62,335 nt of DNA from an uncultured Lachnospiraceae bacterium (GCA_947363565.1 CANAPP010000013.1:1-62335), one strand, 5' to 3'; positions 35,751-45,886 are shown, counted from the first letter of the stretch. Numbers and translations are program-made. Notes: generated from the sequence alone by a model not told the origin.

Positions 35751-36764
35751 CTACGCAAGTTCAGAGAAGTACTTGATCGTCCTTACCATCTGGCTTGTGT
35801 AGGAATTCTCGTTATCATACCAGGATACTACCTGAACCTCTGTTGTGCCGTTGTCTAACGGGCATACCATTGTCTGTGTAGCATCGAACAGGGAACCAAA
35901 TCTCATACCAACGATATCACTGGATACGATTTCGTCTGTGTTGTATCCGAAGGACTCTGTTGCTGCTGCTTTCATTGCTGCGTTGATCTCGTCGACCGTT
36001 ACATTGCCTTCAACTACTGCTGTAAGGATTGTTGTAGAACCTGTCGGTGTCGGGATACGCTGTGCTGCGCCGATAAGCTTGCCGTTAAGCTCAGGGATAA
36101 CAAGGCCGATAGCCTTAGCCGCGCCTGTACTGTTCGGAACGATATTAACTGCTGCTGCACGAGATCTCCTTAAGTCGCCTTTTCTCTGCGGTCCGTCAAG
36201 TGTCATCTGATCGCCTGTGTAAGCGTGGATCGTGCACATGATACCGGATTTGATCTTCGCAAGATCGTTAAGAGCCTTAGCCATAGGTGCCAGACAGTTT
36301 GTTGTACAGGAAGCTGCAGAAATAACAGTATCCTCTGCTTTCAGTGTTTCATGGTTAACATTGTAAACGATAGTCGGCAGGTCATTTCCAGCCGGTGCGG
36401 AAATAACTACCTTTCTAGCGCCTGCCTTAACGTGAGCAGATGCTTTCTCCTTGGATGTATAGAAGCCTGTACACTCAAGAACTACGTCAACACCGATCTC
36501 GCCCCATGGAAGCTCCTCAGCGTTAGCCTTTGCATAAATCTTAATCTCTTTTCCGTCAACGATGATAGAATCCTCTGTAGACTCTACCTTGTCAGCCAAA
36601 GCGTATTTGCCCTGAGAAGAATCATACTTAAGTAAGTGTGCAAGCATCTTCGGGGATGTCAGATCGTTGATCGCTACTACCTCGTATCCTTCTGCTCCGA
36701 ACATCTGTCTGAATGCAAGACGTCCAATACGTCCAAATCCATTAATCGCTACTTTTACTGCCAT
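35751..36764 (-). CDS. gap: Glyceraldehyde-3-phosphate dehydrogenase
   Basis: NAD-dependent glycolytic dehydrogenase, 337 aa. Dinucleotide-binding [13 protein letters not shown], catalytic Cys in [12 protein letters not shown], then [13 protein letters not shown] and the C-terminal [23 protein letters not shown] precedes the ATG. First gene of the glycolytic block and preceded by a strong promoter. Codon usage is visibly less GC-ending than in its neighbours, as expected for a highly expressed gene. Confidence 0.99.
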   Translation of the reverse strand: MAVKVAINGFGRIGRLAFRQMFGAEGYEVVAINDLTSPKMLAHLLKYDSSQGKYALADKVESTEDSIIVDGKEIKIYAKANAEELPWGEIGVDVVLECTGFYTSKEKASAHVKAGARKVVISAPAGNDLPTIVYNVNHETLKAEDTVISAASCTTNCLAPMAKALNDLAKIKSGIMCTIHAYTGDQMTLDGPQRKGDLRRSRAAAVNIVPNSTGAAKAIGLVIPELNGKLIGAAQRIPTPTGSTTILTAVVEGNVTVDEINAAMKAAATESFGYNTDEIVSSDIVGMRFGSLFDATQTMVCPLDNGTTEVQVVSWYDNENSYTSQMVRTIKYFSELA

Positions 36765-36858
36765 GATTAAATTCCTCCTAAAAGTTTTATTAACTGGTTA
36801 CACAGCCTTTTTATAATGAATTCCTTAATCATTGTTAAAGAATCATCAACTATTTGCT

Positions 36859-36887
36859 ATTGTACTAAATCTGATACAAAAATTCAA
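36859..36887 (-). promoter_or_regulatory. Promoter of gap
   Basis: On the minus strand TTGAAT (36887-36882), 17 bp, TACAAT (36864-36859). It leaves a leader of roughly 90 nt. Confidence 0.8.
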
Positions 36888-36911
36888 GTGCCTTTTCTAT
36901 ATTTTTACTGT

Positions 36912-36927
36912 AGTTCAGCCCTGAACT
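36912..36927. promoter_or_regulatory. Inverted repeat upstream of the gap promoter
   Basis: AGTTCAG-CC-CTGAACT is a perfect 7-2-7 dyad 25 bp upstream of the -35 of gap. It has no T-run, so an operator is more likely than a terminator. Confidence 0.45.
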
Positions 36928-37041
36928 GATATTTTCAGCAGCTTGCACAGAGGTTTCCTCAAAATCTGTACATACTTTCTCTTGACAATCCCTCACGCTT
37001 CTGCCATAAATTAAAGATATGCGAAATGCATGCCGCTCCCG

Positions 37042-37845
37042 CTACACTTTGAAAAACGATGGCCTTCTCTCCTTAAACTCAGCATAATACTTAAACCCGC
37101 ACTCCGCAAGGATATCCCTCACCTTATGGAAATCATAGGCGATATGCTCCGGCCTGTGCCCGTCGGCACCGACAGTGATCAGTTCACCGCCAAGCTCCCG
37201 GTATCTTTTCAGCACATCCGTATGGGGATGGGCGAAGGGCAGGCCGTACTTAAGCCCGGACATATTAAGCTCTATCCCGCAGCCGTTGTCGATCAGGAGC
37301 CGAAGAAGCGTGTCGATCTCATCTGCGAACCTCTGATAGGAATATTCCTTTTCATGTTCCCTGCCGTATCTGGCTATATAATCCACATGCCCAAACACGT
37401 CAAACCCGCTGTATGCTTTTACATCCTCGATCATCTCCCGGAAAATGATCCCGTAAGCTTCCCCGTCCGTCCTCCCGGCAAACACCTTTTTCTGGGCGAT
37501 ATCTGTCCGCTCCGCAGAATGGACGGAACCGATGACAAAGTCAAAGGGATATTTTTTCACAAACTCCTCGTAATAACCGCCAAGATGAGGCTGAAGCCCC
37601 AACTCGACCCCGATACGGATACTGATCCTGTCCTTATACCGATCCCGGACCTGAACCATTTTTTCAAAATATTGATCCGGATCAAAGATATCCTCCGACC
37701 CCCAGTCCATGTTATCCTTATCATAATGGTCGGTAAAACAGATGACCTCAAGCCCTTTTTTAATGGCTCCCTCTGCCATCTCCTCCGGCGTACTGTCCGA
37801 ATCATGGGAAAAATGTGTATGCATATGTACATCTGCGCTTATCAT
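37042..37845 (-). CDS. PHP-family phosphatase (histidinol-phosphatase HisJ-like)
   Basis: Metal-dependent phosphoesterase, 267 aa. The PHP signature is at the N-terminus (DVHMHTHFSHDS), followed by CFTDHYDKDN, GVELGLQP, VIGSVHSAER, FGHVDYIARYG and GADGHRPEHI, all metal-site segments of the trinuclear PHP fold. HisJ converts L-histidinol phosphate to histidinol. No other his genes are nearby, so this could also be another small-molecule phosphatase. Confidence 0.88.
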   Translation of the reverse strand: MISADVHMHTHFSHDSDSTPEEMAEGAIKKGLEVICFTDHYDKDNMDWGSEDIFDPDQYFEKMVQVRDRYKDRISIRIGVELGLQPHLGGYYEEFVKKYPFDFVIGSVHSAERTDIAQKKVFAGRTDGEAYGIIFREMIEDVKAYSGFDVFGHVDYIARYGREHEKEYSYQRFADEIDTLLRLLIDNGCGIELNMSGLKYGLPFAHPHTDVLKRYRELGGELITVGADGHRPEHIAYDFHKVRDILAECGFKYYAEFKERRPSFFKV

Positions 37846-37884
37846 ACTCTTTCTGCCTCCGTCTAATTTCTTTTATCTGTGGTC

Positions 37885-38961
37885 TTAGATGATCACTCCG
37901 CCGCCAAGCACGCAGTCCCCGTCATAGAGCACGACCGCCTGCCCTGGCGCCGCCGCCCGCTGGGGTTCTTCAAATTCGCAGAGGATCTCATCCTCCCCGT
38001 TCATCTTAACCTTGCACCACGCGCCTTTATGGTTGTAGCGTATCTTCGCCCACACCCGCATCTCACCGGGAAGTTCCGGCACGGACATAAAATTCAGCCG
38101 GTTCGCCCGCACATAAGGAGATAAGGATTCCTCGCTGCTCCCAAGGACTACTTCATTGGTCTCCGGACGGATCTCCAATACGAATACGGGATAGCCAAGA
38201 GCGATGCCAAGGCCTTTCCGCTGCCCTACGGTGTAATGGATAATCCCCTTGTGCTGCCCGAGGATCGTCCCGTCAGGAGCCACAAAATTCCCCGGCACTG
38301 CCTGTTTCCCCATGGATTTCTCGATAAAAGCGGCATAATCCCCGTCCGGCACAAAGCAGATATCCTGACTGTCCGGCTTTCCGGCGATGCGAAACCCTGC
38401 AAGCTCCGCCATGGCACGGATCTCATCCTTGTGAAAGCCTCCCACCGGCATCAGCGTCCGCTTAAGCTGCTCCTGGGTCAGGTTATAGAGCGCATAGGTC
38501 TGATCCTTTTCACTGGTGGCCGAAGTGCGCAGGGTGATCCGTCCGTCAGAAAGCGTCTTAATCCGCGCGTAATGCCCGGTGGCAATATAGTCCGCGCCGA
38601 TCTCAAGACTTCGCTTCAGCAGCGATTCCCACTTCACGTAGCGGTTGCAAGCGATACATGGATTGGGCGTCCTGCCGTGAATATATTCATCCACAAAATA
38701 ATCAATGACTTTTTCTTTGAATTCCCCTTTGAAATTCATCACATAATAAGGAATCCCAAGCTTTGCCGCCACCCGGCGGGCATCGTTAACGGCACTTAAA
38801 CCGCAGCACCCCCCGTTTTCTTCCATAGAAATGTTGTCCTCTTCCTGCCAGATCTGCATCGTCACGCCGATGACTTCATACCCCTGTTCCTTTAACAGCC
38901 ATGCCGCAACAGAAGAATCCACTCCCCCCGACATGCCTACGACTACCTTCTTTTTCTCCAT
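37885..38961 (-). CDS. mnmA: tRNA-specific 2-thiouridylase MnmA
   Basis: ATP-dependent enzyme placing sulfur at U34 of Lys, Glu and Gln tRNAs, 358 aa. PP-loop GMSGGVDSSVAAWLL, catalytic cysteines in TPNPCIACNRYVKW and DSQDICFVPDGDY, and HYTVGQRKGLGIA. Located directly after iscS and iscU, the likely sulfur source, forming an operon for sulfur transfer. Confidence 0.97.
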   Translation of the reverse strand: MEKKKVVVGMSGGVDSSVAAWLLKEQGYEVIGVTMQIWQEEDNISMEENGGCCGLSAVNDARRVAAKLGIPYYVMNFKGEFKEKVIDYFVDEYIHGRTPNPCIACNRYVKWESLLKRSLEIGADYIATGHYARIKTLSDGRITLRTSATSEKDQTYALYNLTQEQLKRTLMPVGGFHKDEIRAMAELAGFRIAGKPDSQDICFVPDGDYAAFIEKSMGKQAVPGNFVAPDGTILGQHKGIIHYTVGQRKGLGIALGYPVFVLEIRPETNEVVLGSSEESLSPYVRANRLNFMSVPELPGEMRVWAKIRYNHKGAWCKVKMNGEDEILCEFEEPQRAAAPGQAVVLYDGDCVLGGGVII

Positions 38962-39015
38962 ATTATCTTTCCCCTGTTTAATGACAGATCAGCCTTAAGC
39001 GTCTATGGTCAATCT

Positions 39016-39459
39016 TTAATACTCCTCTTCTTCCTCTTCCTCACCCTCATGGATATCCGATTTCGGCTTTTCAAGCCCCTCGATCTTTATCCCATGTTTC
39101 TCAGCGTAATCCCAGAGTGCTGCATGGATTGCCTCCTCCGCAAGGAGGGAACAGTGCACCTTCACCGGCGGAAGCCCGTCAAGCGCTTCCATCACCGCCC
39201 GGTTTGTCACCTTCATGGCCTCCTCGATTGTCTTTCCCTTCACCAGCTCTGTCGCCATGCTGCTGGTGGCAACTGCGGCGCCGCAGCCGAAAGTCTTGAA
39301 TTTTACGTCTCTGATGATCCTGTTCTCGTCGATATCAAGATAAATCCTCATGATATCCCCGCACTTTGCATTGCCGACGGTCCCTACCCCGCTGGCATTT
39401 TCTATCTCTCCTACATTTCTCGGATTCTGGAAATGCTCCATTACTTTCTCTGAATACAT
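39016..39459 (-). CDS. iscU: Fe-S cluster scaffold protein IscU/NifU
   Basis: Scaffold on which IscS sulfur and iron form Fe-S clusters, 147 aa. The three ligand cysteines are in NAKCGD, TFGCGAAVA and VHCSLLAEEA. The C-terminus is a run of glutamates ending in Tyr. ATG at 39459 lies 8 nt after AGGAGG (a GTG just before it is less likely). It follows iscS by 40 bp and precedes mnmA. Confidence 0.95.
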   Translation of the reverse strand: MYSEKVMEHFQNPRNVGEIENASGVGTVGNAKCGDIMRIYLDIDENRIIRDVKFKTFGCGAAVATSSMATELVKGKTIEEAMKVTNRAVMEALDGLPPVKVHCSLLAEEAIHAALWDYAEKHGIKIEGLEKPKSDIHEGEEEEEEEY

Positions 39460-39499
39460 CACTTATTCCTCCTTCTCCTGTCCTGGCTTTCACACTGCT

Positions 39500-40684
39500 T
39501 TACGCTCCCTGCTTTTTCAGGAAATCCTCATAAAGAGGCGACATTTCCCGCAGATTTTTCACGATCTCTTTTAAACAGTCTACCGTGTAATCGATCTCCT
39601 CCCTGGTCGTCTCCCCGCCAAGCGTCAGCCGCAAAGAGCCGTGGGCGATCTCATGGGGCAGCCCGATGGCTAAAAGCACGTGGGACGGGTCAAGGGAGCC
39701 TGACGTGCAGGCAGAGCCGCTTGACGCACAAATTCCTTTCATATCCAGCATGATCAGCAGCGATTCCCCCTCCACGAACCGGAAGCTGAAATTCGCATTG
39801 TTCGGAAGACGCTTTACCGGATGCCCGTTAAGCTTCGTATAAGGAATCTCCTCCATCACGCGCTTAATGAGGTAATCCCTGAGCTTTGTCTCTTCCTTCG
39901 CCCGCTCTTCCATCGTTTCCACCGCCCGCAAAGCGGCTGTTCCCATACCGATGATCCCCGGCACATTCTCTGTACCTGCCCGGCGCTTTCTCTCCTGGGC
40001 ACCGCCATGGATAAAGGAGCGGATCTTCACTCCCGTACGGATATATAAAAATCCGATGCCCTTCGGCCCGTTCAGCTTATGGCCGCTGGCGCTTAACATA
40101 TCGATATGGCAGTCATCTGCGGAAATGGGTATCTGCCCGAATGCCTGTACCGCGTCTGTATGGAACAATATGCCGTGCTCCTTCGCGATCTTCCCAATTT
40201 CTTTGATCGGCTGGATTGTCCCGATCTCGTTATTGGCAAACATGACAGAGATCAGTATAGTCGTCGGCCGGATTGCCGCCTTGAGTTCCTCAAGCTTTAC
40301 CACACCGTCCTCGTCCACATCAAGATAAGTCACCTCAAAGCCTCGCTTCTCCAGATACTCAGCGGTGTGGAGAATGGCGTGATGCTCAATCTTCGTGGTA
40401 ATGATATGGTTGCCTTTTGAAGCATAGCTTTCCGCCGCTGCCTTAAGCGCCCAGTTATCCGCCTCGGACCCTCCTGCTGTAAAATAAATCTCCTTCGCCT
40501 CCACACCGAGTATATCCGCAATCGCCTCCCTCTGCATATAAACCGCCTCTTTATTCTTTGCGGCAAACCCATACACGCTGGAAGGATTCCCATAATTTTC
40601 TGTAAAATACGGAAGCATCGCCTCCACAACCTCCGGCGCCGTCTTTGTGGTCGCCGCGTTGTCAAGATATATCAATCTGTCCAT
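39500..40684 (-). CDS. iscS: Cysteine desulfurase (NifS/IscS type)
   Basis: PLP enzyme that takes sulfur from cysteine for Fe-S clusters and tRNA thiolation, 394 aa. Start motif YLDNAATTK, His of the active site in TTKIEHHAIL, PLP Lys in SASGHKLNGPKG, catalytic Cys in SGSACTSGSLDPSH. ATG at 40684 follows GGAGG; the open frame upstream overlaps the rrf2 3' end. It is second in the rrf2-iscS-iscU-mnmA operon. Confidence 0.96.
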   Translation of the reverse strand: MDRLIYLDNAATTKTAPEVVEAMLPYFTENYGNPSSVYGFAAKNKEAVYMQREAIADILGVEAKEIYFTAGGSEADNWALKAAAESYASKGNHIITTKIEHHAILHTAEYLEKRGFEVTYLDVDEDGVVKLEELKAAIRPTTILISVMFANNEIGTIQPIKEIGKIAKEHGILFHTDAVQAFGQIPISADDCHIDMLSASGHKLNGPKGIGFLYIRTGVKIRSFIHGGAQERKRRAGTENVPGIIGMGTAALRAVETMEERAKEETKLRDYLIKRVMEEIPYTKLNGHPVKRLPNNANFSFRFVEGESLLIMLDMKGICASSGSACTSGSLDPSHVLLAIGLPHEIAHGSLRLTLGGETTREEIDYTVDCLKEIVKNLREMSPLYEDFLKKQGA

Positions 40685-40709
40685 TTTCGTACCTCCATCT
40701 ATATCATCT

Positions 40710-41168
40710 TTATGAGCTGCACATAGGATTGGTATAATCGCCCTCCGGATTGATGCGCTCACTTTCCCGGACCAGCTCCGCCAGATCCATCTCATCTACC
40801 GTCCGGGTAATGCTTTCATTTATCCTCTGCCACACATACTTCGTCACACAGCCGCCGGACGCCGTACAGCCATCCGCAGAGTCAAATGCCGCACATTTCA
40901 CCGGCTCGAGGCTCCCCTCCAGCGCACGCAGGATATCTCCCACAGAGATCTCCTTCATCTCCCGCGCAAGCACATAGCCGCCGGACGCCCCCCGGATACT
41001 CTTCACCAGCCCGCTCTTTTTCAGCAGCGCTACGATCTGCTCCAAATACCGTTCAGATATGTTCTGCCTCGCGGCGATACTGCCAATCGTGACCGGCTCC
41101 CTGCCGCTGTACCTGGCCAGGTCTATCATCGCCCTCAACCCGTATCTTCCCTTTGTCGAAAGCTTCAA
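40710..41168 (-). CDS. Rrf2-family transcriptional regulator (IscR-like)
   Basis: Winged-helix regulator, 152 aa, probably sensing Fe-S status. The N-terminus MKLSTKGRYGLRAMIDLA is the family start, so TTG at 41168 is chosen over an ATG 32 codons upstream; GAGGGTGAG precedes it. DNA-recognition helix is in QNISERYLEQIV. Three cysteines spaced C-x8-C-x5-C (VKCAAFDSADGCTASGGC) match the cluster-binding site of IscR. It heads the iscS-iscU-mnmA operon. Confidence 0.92.
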   Translation of the reverse strand: MKLSTKGRYGLRAMIDLARYSGREPVTIGSIAARQNISERYLEQIVALLKKSGLVKSIRGASGGYVLAREMKEISVGDILRALEGSLEPVKCAAFDSADGCTASGGCVTKYVWQRINESITRTVDEMDLAELVRESERINPEGDYTNPMCSS

Positions 41169-41220
41169 TCTCTCACCCTCTTTAATCCCTAGTAATTTGC
41201 TCGGATTTATTTCCATCTGT

Positions 41221-41249
41221 AGGATACCACCCGCAAATGTATCTGTCAA
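41221..41249 (-). promoter_or_regulatory. Promoter of the rrf2-isc operon
   Basis: On the minus strand TTGACA (41249-41244), 17 bp, TATCCT (41226-41221), about 50 bp before the TTG start. Confidence 0.7.
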
Positions 41250-41382
41250 GCCCTTGTTAAACATTTCACATCGTCCTATCCAGCATTATCTTATCCAACT
41301 CTGCCTGATCCAATGTCTTCCGCTTCAACTCATGCTGACCCGAACGGCAGAAAAACAGCTGCCGCAGCAGCGCCGCGGACCT

Positions 41383-41404
41383 GATGCGCGAATAGTTGCG
41401 CATC
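41383..41404 (+). other. Hairpin upstream of spoVB
   Basis: GATGCGC and GCGCATC pair around 8 nt, 42 bp before the spoVB ATG. It may lie in the leader or overlap the promoter. Confidence 0.4.
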
Positions 41405-41445
41405 ACCCGGAATATGCTTTAATAATAAGCTCAAGGAGCAAATGA

Positions 41446-42786
41446 ATGTCTGTTAAACGTACGATTTTAAAAGGAACGGTCATCTTGACCATCACCGGCT
41501 TCGCCACCAGGTTCATGGGATTTTTTTACCGGATCTTCTTAAGCCATACCTTCGGCGAGGAAGGCGTGGGGCTGTATCAGCTCATCTTCCCCGTCTACGC
41601 ACTTTGTTTTTCACTCACCTGCGCCGGCATCGAGACGGCTCTGGCAAGGTGCGTGGCAAAACGCGCTTCCGTAGGCAAAAAAAAAGAAGCCAGGACACTT
41701 CTTTTTACCGCCATGGCAATCTCTGTAAGCTTATCGGCCGTTATCATGCTGGCTCTGCAGCGCTATGCTGATGCCGTCGCCGCACAATTTTTACAGGAGG
41801 AACGCTGCGCCGGGCTACTGATCATCCTGTCCTACGCATTTCCCTTCGCCTCCATCCATAGCTGTATCGTCGGATACTATCTGGGGCTTAAACAGACAAA
41901 AATCCCTGCTTTCTCCCAGTTGATCGAGCAGGCAGTAAGAATCCTCTCGGTATACCTCTTCTATCTGATCGGCGAAAAAAACGGAGCCGGATTCGGCATC
42001 TCCATCGCCGTAGGCGGGCTGGTCACCGGTGAGATCGCCTCCTCCATGTTCTGCCTAAAGCACATGGCAAAAAAGGCTCCCCTTTACCAGAGCCTCACCA
42101 GAAAGATCACGAAGTTTCCCAGGTATCTAAGCCTTGCCGGAGAGCTTTTTCTCCTCTCTGCCCCGCTGACCGCTAGCCGGGTACTGTTAAATCTGCTCCA
42201 GAGCATCGAGGCAGTCTCCATACCGCTAAAGCTCCAGGCTCACGGCATGAGCGTCTCCCAGTCGCTGAGCGTATACGGCGTGCTGACCGGCATGGCGCTG
42301 CCCTGCGTCCTCTTCCCCTCAGCCATCACCAACTCCGTCTCCACCATGCTCCTCCCGACAGTGGCAGAAGCGCAGACCCTGAACCGCGAACGGCAGATGA
42401 GGAATATTATCCAAAAGAGCGTCTGCTGCTGCGTGCTGCTTGGAGCCCTCTGCTGCATGCTGCTGCTTCTCTCCGGACAGTGGATCGGCCTGGTCATCTT
42501 CAACAGCCGCTCCGCCGGGGACTATATCGTCACACTGGCGTGGATGTGCCCGTTTTTATATGCAAATACGACGCTCATCAGCATCATCAACGGAATCGGG
42601 AAAACGGCGCTCTCCTTCCTCATCAATACCTTCAGCCTGATCTTACGGATCTTCAGCGTCTTTTACTGCATCCCCGTATTTGGGATCGAGGGTTACCTTC
42701 TGGGGCTTTTAGCCAGCCAGCTCGCTTCATTCCTGCTGTGTATCTTCTACCTGAGCCATTACCTTCACGCATCCGCAAAGAACTGA
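41446..42786 (+). CDS. spoVB: Stage V sporulation protein B-like flippase
   Basis: Polytopic membrane protein of the MOP/polysaccharide-exporter superfamily, 446 aa with about 14 helices. The N-terminus LKGTVILTITGFATRFMGFF with RIFLSHTFGEEGVGLYQL is the SpoVB/MurJ-like signature. SpoVB is thought to move a lipid-linked precursor across the membrane for spore cortex synthesis. AAGGAG precedes the ATG. It is the only plus-strand gene in this part and converges on spoIIM. Confidence 0.93.
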   Translation: MSVKRTILKGTVILTITGFATRFMGFFYRIFLSHTFGEEGVGLYQLIFPVYALCFSLTCAGIETALARCVAKRASVGKKKEARTLLFTAMAISVSLSAVIMLALQRYADAVAAQFLQEERCAGLLIILSYAFPFASIHSCIVGYYLGLKQTKIPAFSQLIEQAVRILSVYLFYLIGEKNGAGFGISIAVGGLVTGEIASSMFCLKHMAKKAPLYQSLTRKITKFPRYLSLAGELFLLSAPLTASRVLLNLLQSIEAVSIPLKLQAHGMSVSQSLSVYGVLTGMALPCVLFPSAITNSVSTMLLPTVAEAQTLNRERQMRNIIQKSVCCCVLLGALCCMLLLLSGQWIGLVIFNSRSAGDYIVTLAWMCPFLYANTTLISIINGIGKTALSFLINTFSLILRIFSVFYCIPVFGIEGYLLGLLASQLASFLLCIFYLSHYLHASAKN

Positions 42787-42882
42787 CCGTGCCTTTGGTT
42801 CCGTCCAAACAGAGCCGCAGTTCATATCCGGGCAGAACATCTGGCGCTCCATTAATTTTTGCAAAGCACACCGGCACTGCCA

Positions 42883-43422
42883 TCAGAGCGTCCGGATAAA
42901 CATCTGCATGAGCACCGGGTTTACGTAACATTCCAAAAGGATACCCACCGCCAGGAGGAGGAGAAAGATAACTGTCTTCGTCAGGTTCCACCGGATCTGC
43001 GGATAGGTATAGAGGTACCAAAGCAAAGCAAGATACCCCGCAATGTAGAAAAAAAACTGGGGAACGAGGGCAATCAGGCACAGGATGATCCCCTTGACGC
43101 CCATCTTTATGACCGCCGAGGTAAAGAGAAGCCCGCTTGAAAAGCCTGTCCACAGAATAAATACCGCCGCAACGCCCTTTCTTAGTTTTGTACAGCCAAG
43201 CGCCCCTAAAAGCAGCGCCGGCGCAAGCCGGATCCTCGCCACATACCAGAGATATTCCGCCGTCTCGATCTCATCGGCGCTGTACTGGTTCAGAAAATAT
43301 TCGCTGAGAATCCCCATACTGATAATGTAATCCTTCGCGAAAAGATTGGCATACAAAATTCCCGCACAAAATCCCAACATATAATACAGAACAAAATGCT
43401 TCCCGTTTTCCTGTATCCTCAC
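42883..43422 (-). CDS. spoIIM: Stage II sporulation protein M-like membrane protein
   Basis: About 179 aa with five hydrophobic helices. It matches SpoIIM, a component of the engulfment complex that remodels peptidoglycan around the forespore. GTG at 43422 is preferred because GGGAGGG lies 8 nt upstream; a TTG seven codons earlier is the alternative. It has no partner genes nearby and is convergent with spoVB. Confidence 0.85.
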   Translation of the reverse strand: MRIQENGKHFVLYYMLGFCAGILYANLFAKDYIISMGILSEYFLNQYSADEIETAEYLWYVARIRLAPALLLGALGCTKLRKGVAAVFILWTGFSSGLLFTSAVIKMGVKGIILCLIALVPQFFFYIAGYLALLWYLYTYPQIRWNLTKTVIFLLLLAVGILLECYVNPVLMQMFIRTL

Positions 43423-43528
43423 AAACGTTCCCTCCCTAGCCAAGATACTTCATTATATGTATGGCCGCAAATAATATATGCGAAAAATATTACGTAGAGA
43501 GTGAAAATCGTCCGAATTGCACGCACCA

Positions 43529-43612
43529 TCAGGCATGCAGGTACTTCGCCCCATATGCCGGCAGCACTTATCAGGCATGCAGGTATTTCACCTCATATGC
43601 CAGCAGCGCCGC
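43529..43612. repeat. 42-bp tandem duplication at the end of the Nudix gene
   Basis: Two units of exactly 42 bp (43529-43570 and 43571-43612), both beginning TCAGGCATGCAGGTA, differ at a few positions. The right unit encodes the last 13 codons and stop of the Nudix gene; the left unit repeats it beyond the stop and would still encode YGAKYLHA and a stop. Confidence 0.85.
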
Positions 43613-44113
43613 CACCGTTTTGGAATCCTGGATCGTTCCGTCATAAATCATCCTTTTAAGCTCCTCCAACGTGTATGCCTTCACATCCACGAATTCGTCC
43701 TCGTCAAGATTCTGCTTTGATGGTATCAGGTTTTTCGCAACATAGATCTCAATCTTTTCATTGCAGAACGCAACGGTCGTGCGGAGGGTGATCAGCCACT
43801 CAAGCTCATCAGACTTATACCCCGTCTCCTCGTTAAGCTCCCGCCTTGCGCACGCAAGCCCCGGCTCGTCAGCCGCGTCCAGCTTCCCTGCAGGAATCTC
43901 AAGCGTCTCCCTGTCCAGGGCGTTGCGAAACTGCCTCACCATCAGGATCCTGCCGTCGGGAAGAACCGGCACTACTGCCGCCGCCCCGTCATGATGGATA
44001 AAATCCCAGTCCGCATGATGCCCGTTCGGAAATTCCATATGGTCTGTATATACGTCAATGATCGCTCCTTTATGGACAAGCTCCCTCCCTGTCCTCTTAA
44101 TCTCACCACTCAT
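43571..44113 (-). CDS. Nudix hydrolase, probable ADP-ribose pyrophosphatase
   Basis: Cytosolic pyrophosphohydrolase, 180 aa. The Nudix box is seen as GKLDAADEP followed by ACARRELNEETGY, with the upstream strand LMVRQFRNALDRETLEIPAG typical of the ADP-ribose group (NudF). It cleaves ADP-ribose to AMP and ribose-5-phosphate. GAGGAGG is upstream. Its extreme 3' end is part of a 42-bp tandem duplication. Confidence 0.92.
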   Translation of the reverse strand: MSGEIKRTGRELVHKGAIIDVYTDHMEFPNGHHADWDFIHHDGAAAVVPVLPDGRILMVRQFRNALDRETLEIPAGKLDAADEPGLACARRELNEETGYKSDELEWLITLRTTVAFCNEKIEIYVAKNLIPSKQNLDEDEFVDVKAYTLEELKRMIYDGTIQDSKTVAALLAYEVKYLHA

Positions 44114-44199
44114 CTGTCCTTCCTCCTCTTCTATCCATATTTTTTTGAAAAATTATCCGAAAATAAAATTTCCCGGATGCTTTGTCTTCCTCCGATGCC

Positions 44200-44248
44200 A
44201 AAAAAATAAGGAAAGCCTTGTATACCTTATCCTTTCAAGACTTTCCTT
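44200..44248 (-). terminator. Terminator of rny
   Basis: On the minus strand AAGGAAAGTCTTG pairs with CAAGGCTTTCCTT around a 15-nt loop and is followed by ATTTTTTT. Confidence 0.93.
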
Positions 44249-44279
44249 GATTCCATGCTCATACTTTTAATATATCACG

Positions 44280-45836
44280 CTACTTGGCAAAATCTGTTAC
44301 CCGTGACTCACGGATCACATTGACCTTGATCTGTCCGGGATATTCTAGCTCATACTCAATCTGCTTTGCGATATCCCTGGCCATCAATACCATGTCTGCA
44401 TCAGATACTTGCTCTGGAACTACCATAACACGAATCTCTCTACCTGCCTGAATTGCAAAAGATTTATCAACTCCCTTAAACTGGTTGGTGATGTCTTCTA
44501 ATTGTTTTAACCTGTTTGTATATGTTTCCAATGTCTCCCGCCTTGCGCCCGGTCTAGCCGCAGAAATAGTATCTGCCGCCTGTACAACGCACGCAATCAG
44601 CGTTTCCGGCTCTACATCGCCGTGATGAGCCTCTACCGCATTGATGACTGTTGCAGATTCTTTGTATTTCCTGCAAAGATCTACACCAATCTGAATGTGG
44701 GAGCCTTCCACATCATGGTCGATCGACTTCCCGATATCATGCAGAAGTCCTGCCCTTTTTGCTACTCTGACATCAAGCCCGATCTCACCGGCAAGAAGCC
44801 CTGCAAGCTGTGATACTTCCATGGAATGCTTAAGTGCATTCTGTCCGTAGCTTGTACGGAACTTCATTCTTCCAAGGAGCTTGATAAGCTCTGGATGGAT
44901 ACCATGGACACCGGCTTCCAAAGCCGCCGCCTCGCCTTCCTCGCGGATCATGGCTTCGACTTCCTTCTGAGCCTTCTCTACCATTTCCTCAATTCTCGCC
45001 GGATGGATACGCCCGTCAACAATGAGCTTTTCGAGAGCGATCCTTGCGACTTCGCGCCTTATCGGATCAAAACCGGATAACACTACTGCTTCCGGAGTGT
45101 CGTCAATGATCAGCTCCACGCCAGTCATCGTCTCCAGCGTGCGGATATTGCGTCCTTCTCTTCCGATAATCCTGCCCTTCATCTCGTCGCTTGGAAGCTG
45201 CACAACCGAGATCGTAGTCTCCGCCACATGGTCGGCCGCACATCTCTGGATTGCGGTTACCACGCACTCCTTCGCGCGCTTCTCCGCCTCTTCCTTCGCC
45301 TGAGCTTCCAGTTCCTTCACCAGTTTGGCGGTGTCATGTTTCACATCGTCTTCAACAGTTTTCAACAAATATTCTTTTGCCTGTTCGGAGGTAAGTCCTG
45401 AGATTCTTTCTAGTTCCTGTACTCTTTGCCTGCCCATCTCTTCCACCTTTGCTTCACGGTGTTTGAGCTGTTCTTCCTTTGCTGCAAATCCTGCCTCACG
45501 CTTCTCAATTGCGTCGGACTTCTTGTCTAAAGCCTCTTCTTTGGAAAGAACACGTTTCTCATAGCGCTGTAATTCCGCCCTGCGTTCCTTGGTCTCTTTC
45601 TCAAGCTCATTCTTATTCTTGATCGATTCCTCTTTAATTTCCAAAAGAGACTCCTTCTTTTTCGCCTCAGCCGTCTTGACCGCGTCGTCAATGATCTCGC
45701 GGGCTTTCGTCTCTGCATTGCCAATCTTCGACTCTGCGTTGTTCTTCAGACTGGATACCGTGGCAAAATGGCTGATAACTGCCGCTGCTATGATAAGCAC
45801 TATTGCAATTGCAATAATGAATCCACTACTTAGCAC
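44280..45836 (-). CDS. rny: Ribonuclease Y
   Basis: Membrane-anchored endoribonuclease that starts mRNA decay, 518 aa. N-terminal helix at about 4-22, charged coiled coil to about 200, KH domain with [17 protein letters not shown] domain with [12 protein letters not shown]. The start is GTG at 45836 after AAGGAGG. It lies between recX and a terminator and is normally expressed with recA in Clostridia. Confidence 0.98.
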   Translation of the reverse strand: MLSSGFIIAIAIVLIIAAAVISHFATVSSLKNNAESKIGNAETKAREIIDDAVKTAEAKKKESLLEIKEESIKNKNELEKETKERRAELQRYEKRVLSKEEALDKKSDAIEKREAGFAAKEEQLKHREAKVEEMGRQRVQELERISGLTSEQAKEYLLKTVEDDVKHDTAKLVKELEAQAKEEAEKRAKECVVTAIQRCAADHVAETTISVVQLPSDEMKGRIIGREGRNIRTLETMTGVELIIDDTPEAVVLSGFDPIRREVARIALEKLIVDGRIHPARIEEMVEKAQKEVEAMIREEGEAAALEAGVHGIHPELIKLLGRMKFRTSYGQNALKHSMEVSQLAGLLAGEIGLDVRVAKRAGLLHDIGKSIDHDVEGSHIQIGVDLCRKYKESATVINAVEAHHGDVEPETLIACVVQAADTISAARPGARRETLETYTNRLKQLEDITNQFKGVDKSFAIQAGREIRVMVVPEQVSDADMVLMARDIAKQIEYELEYPGQIKVNVIRESRVTDFAK

Positions 45837-45886
45837 AGGAGCACCTCCTTATTTAGTTTTCATTGTACAAATACAACAGTTAAATT

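Noticed and set aside
41380-41440. Sporulation sigma-E or sigma-G promoter before spoVB
   Set aside because: GAATAG and AATATGCT are only loosely similar to the consensus, and spacing can be fitted in several ways.
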